A DNA stretch of 64,000 bases. Origin: Syngnathus acus (Eukaryota; Chordata; Actinopteri; Syngnathiformes; Syngnathidae). The notes below the pieces were generated by a model. That model made no database searches and was not told where the DNA came from. It worked only from the letters and a program-made list of their open reading frames with translations. Positions within the stretch are counted from its first letter, which is position 1, and every line of letters starts with the position of its first letter. Below, in pieces: positions 60,688-63,604 of this stretch. The translations under genes were made by a program, and so were the position numbers. The stretch covers positions 15,478,991 to 15,542,990 of the forward strand of contig NC_051092.1 of assembly GCF_901709675.1 (NCBI RefSeq), given 5' to 3'.

Positions 60688-63604
60688 ATCGTGAAAAAAA
60701 AGTCCTACTCCCATTCCCTATGAAAGTGATACTTCTTACTATGGCCAGCTGCCCCACTCATTTTTATACCCTTTCTTAAGTTTAAGAGAAAAAACAGGGT
60801 TCTGACAATTGGAGGGAACTCGCGAGCTAGCGTGTTTGTGTTGTGTTGTTAGCGCCGTTGTTTGTACACGCGTCAAGTGCGAAAGAACTTTTTTAAAAAA
60901 TTTAAAAACATTTTAATATCACGCGATCGACCAATAGTGGCTTGGCGATCGACCGGTAGCTCGATTTCGATCGACGTATTGGGCACCCCTGATGTACATA
61001 GAACCCAATTACCGTATTTTCCGGACTATAAGTTGCAGTTTGGCCGGGGGTGCAACTTATAATCAGAAGCAACTTATATGTGAAATTATTAACACATTAT
61101 TACTTGATCATTAACACTTATTACTTACAACTTACTCATTACTTATTATAGTACAGTTGACCACTTCACGTTATTTTCACTTTAAACCGCATGAGGCGCT
61201 CTCGGCCTGTGGAATAATTGGAACAACAACTGACAATGAGTCTGAATCCATCCACTGACTTCCGGAGTCAGCGGAGTTGTTTATAAGTGACACGGAGGAC
61301 GAAGATTTCGATGGATTTAATGATTTGGAGTGACGCGGATGGTTTGATAAAATTGTTATTTATGTTATAGTCATTTGATATATAGTTTATATATGGTTAT
61401 ATAGGTTTGTGAAATAACTGGAACCGCAACTGACGAGTCCGGCGTCAACGCCGCATGTACTTCCAGAGTCAGCAGCGGCGTTTTTTTTAAGTGACACAGA
61501 GGACGAAGATTTGGATGGATTTAATGATTTGGAGTGACACGGATGGTTCGATAAAATTTTTATTTATGTTATAGTTATTTGATATATAGTTTATATATAG
61601 TTATATAGGCCTGTGGAATAACTGGAACCACAACTGACGATGAGTCTGACGTCAGCGCCGCATGTACTTCCGGAGTCAGCATTGTCGTTGTTTACAAAGA
61701 AAACAAACTAAAACTAAGAAAACCATACTTTTAATTGACTTACAATACACCCATGCCGTCTAGCGGCCAACAAGAAACACTATGTGTTGGACATTTCAAT
61801 ACATTGGTATTTAAATTTCTAAATAATGCATATACTGTTTCTTCTTCGCAGACTTTCGTTTTTCGCGGCTGGTTGTGGAACGCATCTCCCGTGAGAAACG
61901 AGGGATCACTGTACTACAGTAATTTTCAGACTATAAGTCGCGGTTTTTTCATAGTTTGGGTGGGGTGCGACTTATACTGAGGAGCGACTTATATGTGAAT
62001 TTTTTCAAAACTTTTCAAAAAAAAAGTGAAACCGCAATAAACGAACCGCGATGTAGCAAGGGATTACTGTAATTTGAATTTCAAGTGATGTCAGCAGCGC
62101 CGCACGGCAGTTGTTTACGTAAAGGACAAAGATTCGATCACGGGATGACGAAGATGACGAAGGGCCCCACGTACTACCGGCATCATTAGCGGCTTTGTTT
62201 CTAAGTGACACGGAGGACGAAGAATTTGAAGGATTTAATGATTTGTAGTGACACAGAAGGTTCGAAAAACTATTATGGCTTTTACGCACGCCCGGTCCTA
62301 CTCTACGGAGCTCTCTTTCACTTCCGTGGATGGAAGTCTGGGGCCGGCGCTCGGCCGGGTGGCTGTCCGAGGACGGTGGATGGGGCTCGGACATGGCTTT
62401 TACGCACGCCCGGTCCTACTCTACGGAGCTCTCTTTCACCTCCGTGGATGGAAGTCGGGGGTGGTGCTCGGCCGGGTGGCTGTCCGGGGACGGTGGATGG
62501 GGCTCGGACATGGCTTTTACGCACGCCCGGTCCTATTCTCTGGAGCTCTCTTCCACCTCCGTGGCTGGAAGTGCCACCTCCGGGGATGGAAGTCCACGCC
62601 GCCACACACCTGGAAGTCAACACCGGTGCTTGGGGCCATGTTGCGGTGAACTATTTACGTATGTTATAGTTATTTGATATATTTTATTTCGTTTAGCAAC
62701 TTGGATATGGTTTTATTGTTACAGTTCAGTAGTTGTTGGCTCGTTGAACTCTTGTTTTGTTAAATAAAGAGACGTTTACCAAACCCACGTCTTTCCTTGT
62801 ACTTTGTTAACGCTACAATATAGTTATATACTAGATCTGTGGAATAACAACGAGGCTGACGTCAGGGCGCACGCGCGGCGTTGTTGACAAAGGACGAGGA
62901 ATTTGATCGATGGGTTTAATGATTTGGAGTGACACAGATGGTTTGATAATATTATTGCTTATATAATAGTTATTTGATATATAATTTATATATCGTTATA
63001 TGGGCCTGTGGAATATTTTGAAGTTTAAGCGCCGTCAGCGGCGCGAACCTATTGTTGACAAAGGACGATCGATGGATTTAATGAATTGGAGTGACACAGA
63101 TGGTTTTATAAACGTGTTATTTATGTAATAGTTATTTGAATAAATCTGAATGTTACGTCAGGTCCGTTCTCAGCTCTTCGTTTGTGTTTATGTCAAGTTA
63201 GCTTACCTATCGTTTAGCCTGTTGTTGCTCGTTCATGTCTGTTCCTGGTGTCCCCCAAAATGCGACTTATACTCCGGAGCGACTTATATATGTTTTTTTT
63301 CACGTTATTGTGCATTTTATGGCTAATGCGACCTATATTCCGGAGCGACTTTTAGTCCGAAAATTACGGTATATTTGCACATACAATAGGAACAATTATA
63401 TTTAAATCAACAATTCTCTTACCTGTGACATTGAAAGGAGCGGTCCCCAGCTCTCAACGTGATATCTGTGAACACGCTCTGTTTCCTCATTGTGTTTAGA
63501 TGAGTCAAGACACTATCAGGGTGTGATGGCTTGTGGAACAGTGAAATGTTCATAGATCCCGTGCTGGTACGGGATTTCCGATTCTCATGAACAGTCACAG
63601 ACAT
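11926..63604 (-). CDS. klhl25: Kelch-like protein 25 (ENC2), BTB-BACK-kelch CUL3 adaptor, ten coding exons
   Basis: This is a substrate adaptor of CUL3 RING ubiquitin ligases. The BTB domain binds CUL3 and the kelch propeller binds substrate; mammalian KLHL25 is reported to act on 4E-BP1 and ATP-citrate lyase. Exons at 63604-63423, 58611-58506, 49482-49237, 48778-48689, 40845-40682, 40571-40424, 29346-29150, 28351-28246, 28105-27962 and 12312-11926 join in frame to 589 codons plus TAG, the family's normal length. BTB spans about residues 46-145, BACK about 149-255. Six kelch repeats show the GG doublets LGGQ, TGGR, VGGH, FGGT, MGGD and VGGY. All nine introns are GT-AG, with phases 2,0,0,0,2,0,2,0,0. 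The start has a strong context (GCCACCATG). The N-terminus (STGSMN, HPDSVL) and last exon ([20 protein letters not shown]) fit KLHL25 better than ENC1; teleost enc3 is the main alternative. No frameshift or stop is seen. The split structure is unusual, since human KLHL25 has one coding exon. Confidence 0.9.
12755..13070 (+). repeat. 118-bp GC-rich tandem unit, about 2.5 copies
   Basis: Units start near 12766, 12883 and 13001 at the shared CCCGGTCCTA/CCCGGACCTA point. Each contains ACGGAGCTCTCTTTCACCTC and GGACGGTGGATGGGGCTCGG. The unit length is not a multiple of three, yet several frames stay open because of its composition. I do not read it as coding. Confidence 0.8.
13133..14302 (-). mobile_element. 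Tc1-like transposon lineage A, copy 1, internally deleted
   Basis: TA-flanked inverted repeats start CAGTGCCTTGCGAAAGTATT. The minus-strand transposase is broken. It keeps an HTH remnant ([19 protein letters not shown]), VLWSDE for the first catalytic Asp, a degraded middle, and [11 protein letters not shown] for the Glu. Compared with the copy at 52748-54313 it lacks the N-terminal part, so the element is about 400 bp shorter. Confidence 0.85.
13349..14131 (-). pseudogene. Tc1-like transposase remnant
   Basis: Three overlapping minus-strand frames (14131-13898, 13971-13672, 13609-13349) together cover the catalytic half of a DDE transposase. Frameshifts separate them, and the N-terminal paired-like domain is mostly deleted. 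Confidence 0.8.
14802..16516 (+). mobile_element. RTE-type LINE copy 1, 5' half only
   Basis: It begins in the element's 5' UTR (GAGTCGTCACCTTATCGTGG) and continues through the endonuclease into the region before the reverse transcriptase. It stops exactly where family A copy 4 begins, at a TA in ACTGAGGTA. The 3' half is not found on the far side of that element, so a deletion must have followed. Confidence 0.8.
15091..16516 (+). pseudogene. RTE-type LINE ORF, endonuclease part
   Basis: A long frame encodes an apurinic-like endonuclease. Its blocks are [53 protein letters not shown] and [12 protein letters not shown] (the SDHH-type catalytic end). A linker with [18 protein letters not shown] and [11 protein letters not shown] follows. 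It ends before the RT motifs. The true N-terminus is uncertain because the frame runs on through the 5' UTR. Confidence 0.8.
17194..17363 (+). mobile_element. 170-bp family A derivative, termini only
   Basis: Both family A inverted repeats, each with its subterminal GCGACTTATA motifs, lie within 170 bp and are flanked by TA. It is an internally deleted derivative that inserted into a larger copy of its own family. Confidence 0.8.
17394..17692 (+). mobile_element. L2-type LINE 3' UTR fragment
   Basis: This is the same 3' UTR as in the minus-strand copies at 9863-10588 and 29776-30640. It includes TATGCACACTGGCTCAGTTT, CACCGTGGGATAGAGGAAAC and the GATTGACAATAAAGCTGACT tail with TTTGACTTTGA repeats. 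No coding sequence remains. Confidence 0.8.
17932..19563. mobile_element. Non-autonomous hAT element 1, copy 1, with SINE insert
   Basis: The termini CAGGGGTGGGCAAACTACGG and its inverse ending TTTGCCCACCCCTG are flanked by the perfect 8-bp duplication GTTTAGCC, the hallmark of hAT transposition. No transposase frame is present. A SINE inserted at 19082-19393. A second, uninterrupted copy lies at 25078-26367. Confidence 0.9.
19082..19393 (+). mobile_element. tRNA-headed SINE with (GGAT)n tail
   Basis: The head GGCGGCTCGGTGGGGCACTA leads to a B-box-like GGTTCGATTCC, then the body GTGTGGAGTTTGCATGTTCT, and ends AAGCGGTTCAGAAAATGGAT with GGAT repeats. Comparison with the empty site in the hAT copy at 25078-26367 places the insertion between GGAATAT and ATATCC, with an ATAT duplication. 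Confidence 0.88.
19728..20510 (-). mobile_element. Tc1/mariner-like transposase fragment, separate lineage, split by a SINE
   Basis: Two minus-strand pieces belong together. At 20510-20290 the frame reads [16 protein letters not shown], with the first catalytic Asp. At 19920-19730 it reads [10 protein letters not shown], with the second Asp, followed by degraded sequence. A SINE at 19925-20280 separates them, and family A copies abut both ends. The third acidic residue and both inverted repeats are missing. Confidence 0.65.
19925..20280 (+). mobile_element. tRNA-headed SINE, longest copy
   Basis: It contains the head, the B box GGTTCGAGTCC, GTGTGGAGTTTGCATGTTCT, CTCCAAATTGCCCCTAGGTG (absent from the 19082 copy), GGGTGTCCCCCGCCTACTGC and CAAAGCGGTACAGAAAATGG with GGAT repeats. 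Flanking ATTTTAGA-like sequence on both sides suggests a short duplication. Confidence 0.85.
21482..21656. other. Foreign spacer at the fold-back centre
   Basis: This 175-bp segment (TGACCATTTCCCGTGACTCC onward, with AGTAGTAGAAGAAGAAGCAC) is not seen in other family A copies and I do not recognise it. It marks the point where the element's orientation reverses. Confidence 0.5.
21780..21975 (-). mobile_element. L2-type LINE 3' fragment, short
   Basis: On the minus strand it reads [20 protein letters not shown], then a premature end, and finishes with GACAATAAAGTTTGTCTAAG. The middle of the RT C-terminus has been deleted. It splits a 118-bp unit of family A copy 5. Confidence 0.75.
22260..23558 (-). 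pseudogene. RTE LINE reverse transcriptase part, copy 2
   Basis: 432 codons are open. RT motifs in order are [62 protein letters not shown], the catalytic [12 protein letters not shown], and [15 protein letters not shown]-terminal region with [16 protein letters not shown] and a Pro-rich end follows. All catalytic Asp residues are present; only the upstream frameshift and the hAT insert disable the element. Confidence 0.88.
23575..25059 (-). pseudogene. RTE LINE endonuclease part, copy 2
   Basis: The frame covers most of the endonuclease ([24 protein letters not shown]) and the linker up to [20 protein letters not shown] and [12 protein letters not shown], the start of the RT domain. It then shifts frame. 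Its N-terminus is cut by the hAT at 25078. Confidence 0.85.
25078..26367. mobile_element. Non-autonomous hAT element 1, copy 2
   Basis: This is the same element as 17932-19563, with inverted termini CAGGGGTGGGTAAACTACGG and TTTGCCCACCCCTG, flanked by the perfect 8-bp duplication ATCTAGTC (25070-25077 and 26368-26375). It is uninterrupted, 1,290 bp, and non-coding except for short chance frames. Confidence 0.92.
27248..27961. other. Intron 9 sequence next to exon 9
   Basis: No gene is visible. It contains a block with GAGGAAAACAAGCTGCCTAA and TAATTATGCACAC near 27490-27525, which looks like old DNA-transposon sequence. A SINE remnant lies at 27741-27797 (GGCTTCAGCACACCTGCAGC, GTGAGGATAAGTGGTTCAG). 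Confidence 0.4.
27962..28105 (-). CDS. klhl25: klhl25 coding exon 9 (residues 414-461)
   Basis: It is 144 bases with a TTTCAG acceptor and an AAG|GTTGGT donor. It encodes [20 protein letters not shown], then [20 protein letters not shown] and IHREKASK, kelch repeat 4. Only 140 bp of intron separate it from exon 8. The donor is weak (GTTGGT) and leads into the 15.6-kb last intron. Reading on would stop after VGRA. Confidence 0.88.
28246..28351 (-). CDS. klhl25: klhl25 coding exon 8 (residues 378-413)
   Basis: It is 106 bases with a GTTCAG acceptor and a CAG|GTAAGA donor. It encodes [20 protein letters not shown], then [11 protein letters not shown], kelch repeat 3. Confidence 0.92.
28352..29149. 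other. klhl25 intron 7
   Basis: 798 bp. Apart from the hAT MITE at 28428-28640 nothing recognisable is seen. Confidence 0.6.
28428..28640. mobile_element. hAT-type MITE, 213 bp
   Basis: Both ends form an inverted repeat of about 45 bp. The left end reads TAGGGGTCGGGAATCCTGGT and the right end is the inverse of CAGGGGTTAGGAACCCTGGT; both continue into ATATCCTGCCTGTTTT. Flanks GCATAAAA and GCATAACA match at 7 of 8 bases, consistent with an hAT 8-bp duplication. It lies in klhl25 intron 7. Confidence 0.82.
29150..29346 (-). CDS. klhl25: klhl25 coding exon 7 (residues 313-378)
   Basis: It is 197 bases, leaving phase 2, with a CTTAAG acceptor and a GCAAG|GTCTG donor. It encodes [20 protein letters not shown], a [18 protein letters not shown] block and the start of the next repeat ([13 protein letters not shown]). 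The usual Pro in EIIPKAD is Leu here. Confidence 0.92.
29558..30723. mobile_element. Old hAT-like element 2 with an L2 inside
   Basis: The left end is CAGCGGTGTCAAACTCGTTT with CACGGGCCGC, and the right end is GGGCCTTGAGTTTGACACCTG. They are near-perfect inverted termini of an hAT type common in fish. Flanking bases no longer match, so the copy is old. An L2 LINE occupies 29776-30640. Confidence 0.65.
29776..30640 (-). mobile_element. L2-type LINE 3' fragment, second lineage
   Basis: Minus-strand frames show [20 protein letters not shown] (30600 region), [20 protein letters not shown] and [19 protein letters not shown]. The tail is GACAATAAAGCAGACTTTGA. Several frameshifts are present. It is the same lineage as 9863-10588. 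Confidence 0.8.
30724..30916. other. Short intron 6 spacer
   Basis: Nothing recognisable. Its last 13 bases (CCAGGATTCTACC) form the left target duplication of RTE copy 3. Confidence 0.5.
30917..34428 (-). mobile_element. RTE-type LINE copy 3, full length with chimeric tail
   Basis: It is flanked by the 12-bp duplication CAGGATTCTACC (30905-30916 and 34429-34440). It reads on the minus strand from the 5' UTR near 34428 through endonuclease and RT to a (GGAT)n tail. The tail is interrupted by 110 bp of family A sequence (30939-31048) with GGAT repeats on both sides. Numerous single-base indels break the frame (33757-33425, 33528-32989, 32880-31786, 31670-31092). Confidence 0.88.
31092..33757 (-). 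pseudogene. RTE LINE ORF, copy 3, frameshifted
   Basis: The endonuclease ([32 protein letters not shown]) and RT ([57 protein letters not shown]) are readable. The FADD region is damaged by indels near 31820-31860. The C-terminal 192 codons are open. In this copy the junction that is frameshifted in copy 2 is intact. Confidence 0.82.
34493..34767 (+). mobile_element. Tigger/pogo-like element, 5' part
   Basis: It starts ACAGTCAAACCTTGGTTTTTG, a typical Tigger-type terminus, and reaches an ATG at 34714. The encoded [18 protein letters not shown] resembles the basic N-terminus of Tigger transposases. The Gypsy element interrupts it at CAAAG. Remaining sequence after 39321 (to about 39600) no longer encodes a recognisable transposase. 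Confidence 0.55.
34768..35176 (+). repeat. Left LTR of the Gypsy element
   Basis: It runs TGTCAGG to GATGACA. It contains TCCAATAAACACTCATCATT, a likely polyadenylation box. It lacks the AGAGGAGGGCTCTTAAGGAG segment of the right LTR. Confidence 0.85.
35250..35935 (+). pseudogene. Gypsy gag remnant
   Basis: Frames read [24 protein letters not shown] and, at 35661-35933, [20 protein letters not shown], then ETFL-like capsid helices and [15 protein letters not shown] at the end. This is the usual Ty3/Gypsy capsid order. A zinc knuckle cannot be read because of frameshifts after 35935. Confidence 0.7.
36195..36775 (+). pseudogene. Gypsy protease and first part of RT
   Basis: [16 protein letters not shown] near 36205-36255 holds the aspartic protease active-site motif (DSG). 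[20 protein letters not shown] near 36603-36665 and ERQAMETYI near 36739-36765 are the N-terminal RT segment. The frame then enters a minisatellite, and the palm domain with its catalytic Asp pair is missing. Confidence 0.7.
36784..36960 (+). repeat. 31-33-bp minisatellite replacing the Gypsy RT
   Basis: About 5.5 units of CCCAAGTCGCCGCCCGAGTG followed by CGGTTCATGTCC lie in tandem. Degenerate units recur at about 37028-37085. The unit is not part of other Gypsy regions here. Confidence 0.8.
36961..37570. other. Unrecognised segment inside the Gypsy element
   Basis: Mostly AT-rich DNA with no Gypsy similarity lies between the minisatellite and the integrase. No long frame is present. It may be filler DNA from the event that removed the RT and RNase H region. 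Confidence 0.5.
37588..38880 (+). pseudogene. Gypsy integrase and chromodomain, frameshifted
   Basis: The zinc-binding region ([20 protein letters not shown], with one Cys changed to Ser) is followed by the core in several frames. From 38025 a 220-codon stretch reads [20 protein letters not shown], then [18 protein letters not shown] and the C-terminal GPY-like region ([25 protein letters not shown]). A frameshift near 38690 moves the chromodomain to another frame, where [17 protein letters not shown] can be read. Confidence 0.82.
38890..39321 (+). repeat. Right LTR of the Gypsy element
   Basis: It is preceded by a run of G (38879-38890) serving as the polypurine tract and ends CGATAACA before the CAAAG duplication. 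Confidence 0.85.
39327..39684. other. Continuation of the Tigger-like element and intron spacer
   Basis: After the Gypsy duplication the DNA continues GACGCTCTTAAAGCAATGCG, in frame with the Tigger-like start for only nine codons. The rest is unrecognised. Confidence 0.4.
39685..40179 (-). mobile_element. Family B element, copy 2, internally deleted
   Basis: TA-flanked termini CCGTTTTTTTCCGTGTATAA and the inverse ending GGAAAAAAACGG are present. The interior matches the copy at 7696-8705 in opposite orientation (GGTTTCCAAGGGTGTTTTTA), with about half of it missing. Confidence 0.8.
40424..40571 (-). CDS. klhl25: klhl25 coding exon 6 (residues 263-312)
   Basis: It is 148 bases, separated from exon 5 by an intron of only 110 bp, with a TTTGCAG acceptor and a CAG|GTAAAA donor. 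It encodes the BACK-kelch linker ([20 protein letters not shown]) and the first kelch strand ([16 protein letters not shown]). Confidence 0.93.
40682..40845 (-). CDS. klhl25: klhl25 coding exon 5 (residues 209-263)
   Basis: It is 164 bases, from a TTTGTAG acceptor to a GCAG|GTACC donor, leaving phase 2. It encodes [20 protein letters not shown], then [19 protein letters not shown] and a MADKKS end: the second half of BACK. Confidence 0.92.
41029..42366 (-). mobile_element. Family A element, copy 6, uninterrupted reference copy
   Basis: 1,338 bp between TA-flanked perfect termini (CCGTAATTTTCGGACTATAA and inverse). In minus orientation it holds the AT-rich modules, TGACGTCA at 41555-41562, 2.5 GC-rich 118-bp units (41690-41985), and the block encoding an SDTEDE-like tail. 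No transposase frame exists. It lies in klhl25 intron 4. Confidence 0.88.
41690..41985 (-). repeat. 118-bp GC-rich tandem unit, about 2.5 copies
   Basis: Inverse orientation of the same unit as at 12755-13070, with repeated GGACCGGGCGTGCGTAAAAG and CCATCCACGGAGGTGAAAGA. Confidence 0.8.
42430..42855 (+). repeat. Left LTR of the ERV
   Basis: TGTTAGGG...CCTAACA, 426 bp, with the polyadenylation box CTCAATAAATATG near 42697. Confidence 0.92.
42859..42876 (+). promoter_or_regulatory. ERV primer-binding site, tRNA-Phe type
   Basis: TGGTGCCGAAACCCGGGA is complementary to the conserved 3' end of tRNA-Phe (with CCA). It sits three bases after the left LTR, the expected place for minus-strand priming. 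Confidence 0.85.
43478..43819 (+). pseudogene. ERV gag N-terminal fragment (matrix-like)
   Basis: This 113-codon frame starts MGNKTGKS. Gly2 in an MGN context is the usual N-myristoylation signal of retroviral matrix proteins. The rest is Lys/Glu-rich and helical, with [17 protein letters not shown]. It stops at 43819 with no capsid or nucleocapsid, and the DNA after it is degenerate. Confidence 0.65.
43820..45059. other. Non-coding interior of the ERV
   Basis: It is A-rich with frequent stops in all frames. No capsid, protease, RT or RNase H motifs are seen. It may be remains of gag-pol too decayed to read, or foreign sequence captured by the defective lineage. Confidence 0.5.
45060..45412 (+). 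pseudogene. ERV integrase C-terminus
   Basis: Frames read [17 protein letters not shown] and, shifted, [20 protein letters not shown], then [13 protein letters not shown]: the GPY/F module of gammaretrovirus-type integrases. A 43-bp tandem duplication (about 45264-45306 and 45307-45349) breaks the frame before the usual C-terminal end ([13 protein letters not shown]). Confidence 0.8.
45475..46455 (+). CDS. ERV envelope surface-subunit-only open frame
   Basis: 326 codons are open. A hydrophobic stretch at about residues 33-48 ([16 protein letters not shown]) could act as signal or anchor. The frame contains many Cys and several N-glycosylation sequons (NVT, NYT, NGT, NWT, NSS). Near the end a polybasic furin-type site (GRRRR) marks the surface/transmembrane border, and the frame stops about 27 residues later. 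No fusion peptide, heptad repeats or membrane anchor follow before the polypurine tract. Such a product could at most be a secreted or signal-anchored surface protein. Whether it is expressed cannot be told from the sequence. It overlaps no host exon. Confidence 0.75.
   Translation: MLVKKTTIPTPLGEGMSRCLCHPSSNGAPYARWILCCVVVGACYGLWTQLNRPSDNVDRGKRWSHDENFEDWSWDPRNPYETNTWYRYVKFTVRSHTQEGCYVCSKLPPSSTQVHLEARAMNVTEAKCMASMGGVGYQHRAVTVSDADPSRPGLAEGTCDQLFWTNLNVTVKGRTLPQVAYTERPPGVNYTCYIQGSETHKCIDRDCSPGGNWMGALDIATECQDKRAISGGEGSPTNMAAPSNGTYFIQNGWWLCGHKVYPMLPANWTGVCAPVWVTDHTYRIQHRQLTTAHNSSGRRRRAITTFDPHDPVWGANVPDDCCLAQH
46763..47189 (+). repeat. Right LTR of the ERV
   Basis: 427 bp, identical to the left LTR except for three single-base indels and one substitution. 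Confidence 0.92.
47190..48688. other. klhl25 intron 4 sequence next to exon 4
   Basis: No mobile element can be bounded and no protein is recognised. A segment at about 47690-47866 looks like a first exon on the plus strand (CTTCTACCATGGGTAAGTAT, an ATG followed at once by a splice donor), but no following exon is found. The rest is AT-rich. Confidence 0.4.
48689..48778 (-). CDS. klhl25: klhl25 coding exon 4 (residues 179-208)
   Basis: It is 90 bases, phase 0 at both ends, with a TTTAG acceptor and a CAG|GTAAGT donor of consensus type. It encodes [20 protein letters not shown], then [10 protein letters not shown], part of the BACK domain. Confidence 0.92.
48779..49236. other. klhl25 intron 3
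   Basis: 458 bp of AT-rich DNA with nothing recognisable. Confidence 0.6.
49237..49482 (-). CDS. klhl25: klhl25 coding exon 3 (residues 97-178)
   Basis: It is 246 bases, 82 codons, phase 0 at both ends. It encodes [20 protein letters not shown] through [11 protein letters not shown], the BTB end and the start of BACK. The donor is ACG|GTAAAC, the only one of nine whose exon does not end in AG. The acceptor (TTACAG) lies 68 bases downstream of a long GT repeat in the transcript. Skipping this exon would keep the frame but remove the BTB-BACK junction. Confidence 0.93.
49551..49639. repeat. (CA)n microsatellite, about 44 units
   Basis: A perfect CA run is flanked by CGCG-rich borders. In the klhl25 transcript it is a (GU)n tract ending 68 bases upstream of the exon 3 acceptor. 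Confidence 0.97.
49801..50287 (-). mobile_element. Tc1-like lineage A, copy 2, 3' half
   Basis: The minus-strand frame at 50283-49897 covers the catalytic end: [49 protein letters not shown] and a [20 protein letters not shown] end. Both inverted termini and the N-terminal half are missing. It abuts the remains of family A copy 7. Confidence 0.85.
50299..51853 (-). mobile_element. Tc1-like transposon lineage B, complete ends
   Basis: TA-flanked inverted repeats start CACTGCTCAAAAAAATTAAA and end with the inverse (CCTTTAATTTTTTTTGAGCAGTG); 1,555 bp. It inserted into family A copy 7. The transposase lies on the minus strand. Confidence 0.92.
50556..51594 (-). pseudogene. Tc1-like lineage B transposase, frameshifted
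   Basis: An N-terminal HTH frame (51594-51406: [20 protein letters not shown], then [20 protein letters not shown]) overlaps a 323-codon frame with the second HTH ([20 protein letters not shown]) and the DDE domain. VLFTDESRF holds the first Asp and LNAIEHLWD the Glu. The second Asp, expected in an Asp-Asn-Ala motif, is Asn (LIQNNAW). The frameshift and this change make it inactive. Confidence 0.88.
52748..54313 (+). mobile_element. Tc1-like lineage A, copy 3, near complete
   Basis: TA-flanked inverted repeats start CAGTGCCTTGCGAAAGTATT. At 1,566 bp it is the longest copy of this lineage here, with long subterminal repeats (GTGGGACACAATCGTGAAGT). It lies immediately beside the end of family A copy 7. 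Confidence 0.92.
53140..54161 (+). pseudogene. Tc1-like lineage A transposase, frameshifted
   Basis: HTH remnants ([33 protein letters not shown]) show an internal deletion in the first helix region. [20 protein letters not shown] follows. Near 53510 a 2-bp deletion relative to copy 1 shifts frame. The DDE domain is otherwise complete: [27 protein letters not shown] and [16 protein letters not shown] second 2-bp loss near 54046 alters the C-terminus. Confidence 0.88.
54314..54603. other. Intron 2 spacer
   Basis: 290 bp with nothing recognisable. The last ten bases before the SINE (TATTAGACAT, 54604-54613) are its left duplication. Confidence 0.5.
54614..55120 (+). mobile_element. tRNA-headed SINE with an internal foreign segment
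   Basis: It is flanked by the perfect 10-bp duplication TATTAGACAT (54604-54613, 55121-55130). The head at 54614-54680 (AAGGCGGCAAGGCCGTAAGG, TTCGACTCACAGTTCAG) and the body from about 54829 (TGCGGGTTCGATTCCACC) are separated by about 145 bp of unrelated AT-rich DNA. The tail is CAAAGCGGTACAGAAAATGG with GGAT repeats. Confidence 0.8.
55171..55284. mobile_element. Tigger-like element 3' end
   Basis: CATTCTTATGGGAAAAATTG, then TCGGGGTCCGACCAGTTCTC and CTGAGGTTCTACTGTA match the terminal region of Tigger-type elements, related to the terminus at 34497. The rest of the element is absent. Confidence 0.6.
55530..56520 (+). repeat. 267-bp tandem repeat, about 3.7 units
   Basis: The marker GCTATTTCATTTCAAAATAG (or a close variant) occurs at 55541, 55810, 56077 and 56344, giving spacings of 269, 267 and 267. 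Within each unit a shorter segment (GAGGCTCATGGGAGTCTGCG) is itself doubled in most copies. The predominant unit length is a multiple of three and parts stay open in one frame, but no unit encodes a recognised protein. Confidence 0.88.
56636..58228 (+). mobile_element. Tc1-like transposon lineage C, copy 1, near complete
   Basis: TA-flanked inverted repeats start CAAACCGGATTCGGTTGAAG (with TTGGGAAATT) and end with the inverse. 1,593 bp. It inserted into family C. A second copy is cut by the right window edge. Confidence 0.92.
56974..58019 (+). pseudogene. Tc1-like lineage C transposase, one frameshift
   Basis: Paired-like HTH domains ([60 protein letters not shown]) are followed by the DDE domain. 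All three acidic residues are present: [21 protein letters not shown] and SPNENVWR. A single-base loss near 57584, in the GG(C)TGCATTAG segment, splits the protein into frames 56947-57636 and 57579-58019. It is otherwise full length (about 345 codons). Confidence 0.9.
58506..58611 (-). CDS. klhl25: klhl25 coding exon 2 (residues 61-96)
   Basis: It is 106 bases between a TTCCAG acceptor and a GAG|GTACT donor. It encodes [20 protein letters not shown], then a [12 protein letters not shown] segment, the middle of the BTB domain. ENC relatives usually have Cys where this copy has Val in AAVSRYF. No open frame longer than 60 codons marks it, so it was found from the protein family. Confidence 0.9.
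58612..59409. other. klhl25 intron 1 sequence next to exon 2
   Basis: A block from about 58740 (GGGGTAACACTTTATTTAAA) to 59010, with repeated TGTCAAAAGACTGCC and ATGTCAT motifs, looks like an old non-autonomous DNA transposon. The rest is unrecognised. A lone TGACGTCA lies at 59075-59082, outside family A. Confidence 0.4.
59410..60328. mobile_element. Non-autonomous hAT element 3
   Basis: The termini CAGGGTGTCCAAACTTTTTG and the inverse ending GGACTTTGGACACGCCTG are flanked by CTTTAATG and CTTTAATA, matching at 7 of 8 bases. 919 bp, no transposase. Confidence 0.82.
60536..60991. mobile_element. Non-autonomous hAT element 4
   Basis: The termini CAGGGGTGCCCAAACTTTTT and the inverse ending TTGGGCACCCCTG are flanked by the perfect 8-bp duplication ATGTACAT (60528-60535, 60992-60999). 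456 bp, including an AT microsatellite. Subterminal GCGAGCTAC and GATCGACC motifs repeat on both sides. Confidence 0.9.
60620..60684. repeat. (AT)n microsatellite, about 32 units
   Basis: A perfect TA/AT alternation inside hAT element 4. Confidence 0.95.
61250..61690 (+). repeat. 204-bp modules in tandem, two copies
   Basis: GACGAAGATTT recurs at 61298 and 61502, each followed by GATGGATTTAATGATTTGGA, an AT-rich stretch, and CTGGAAC then GCCGCATGTACTTCC. Each module holds a 15-codon frame ending [15 protein letters not shown]-stop (61286-61333) or the variant with Leu (61490-61537). Confidence 0.8.
62275..62570 (+). repeat. 118-bp GC-rich tandem unit, about 2.5 copies
   Basis: Repeats of GGCTTTTACGCACGCCCGGT and CGGTGGATGGGGCTCGGACA. 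The second unit has a short deletion in its GGGCCGGCG part. Confidence 0.8.
63423..63604 (-). CDS. klhl25: klhl25 coding exon 1 (residues 1-61)
   Basis: It starts at GCCACCATG and runs to a CACAG|GTAA donor after 182 coding bases, leaving phase 2. It encodes [12 protein letters not shown] through [17 protein letters not shown], the start of the BTB fold. An in-frame upstream ATG at 63619 has a weaker context and is not family-like. A TTTAACTAG acceptor at 63631-63632 suggests that 26 bases of 5' UTR belong to this exon and that a non-coding first exon lies outside the window. Confidence 0.92.
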
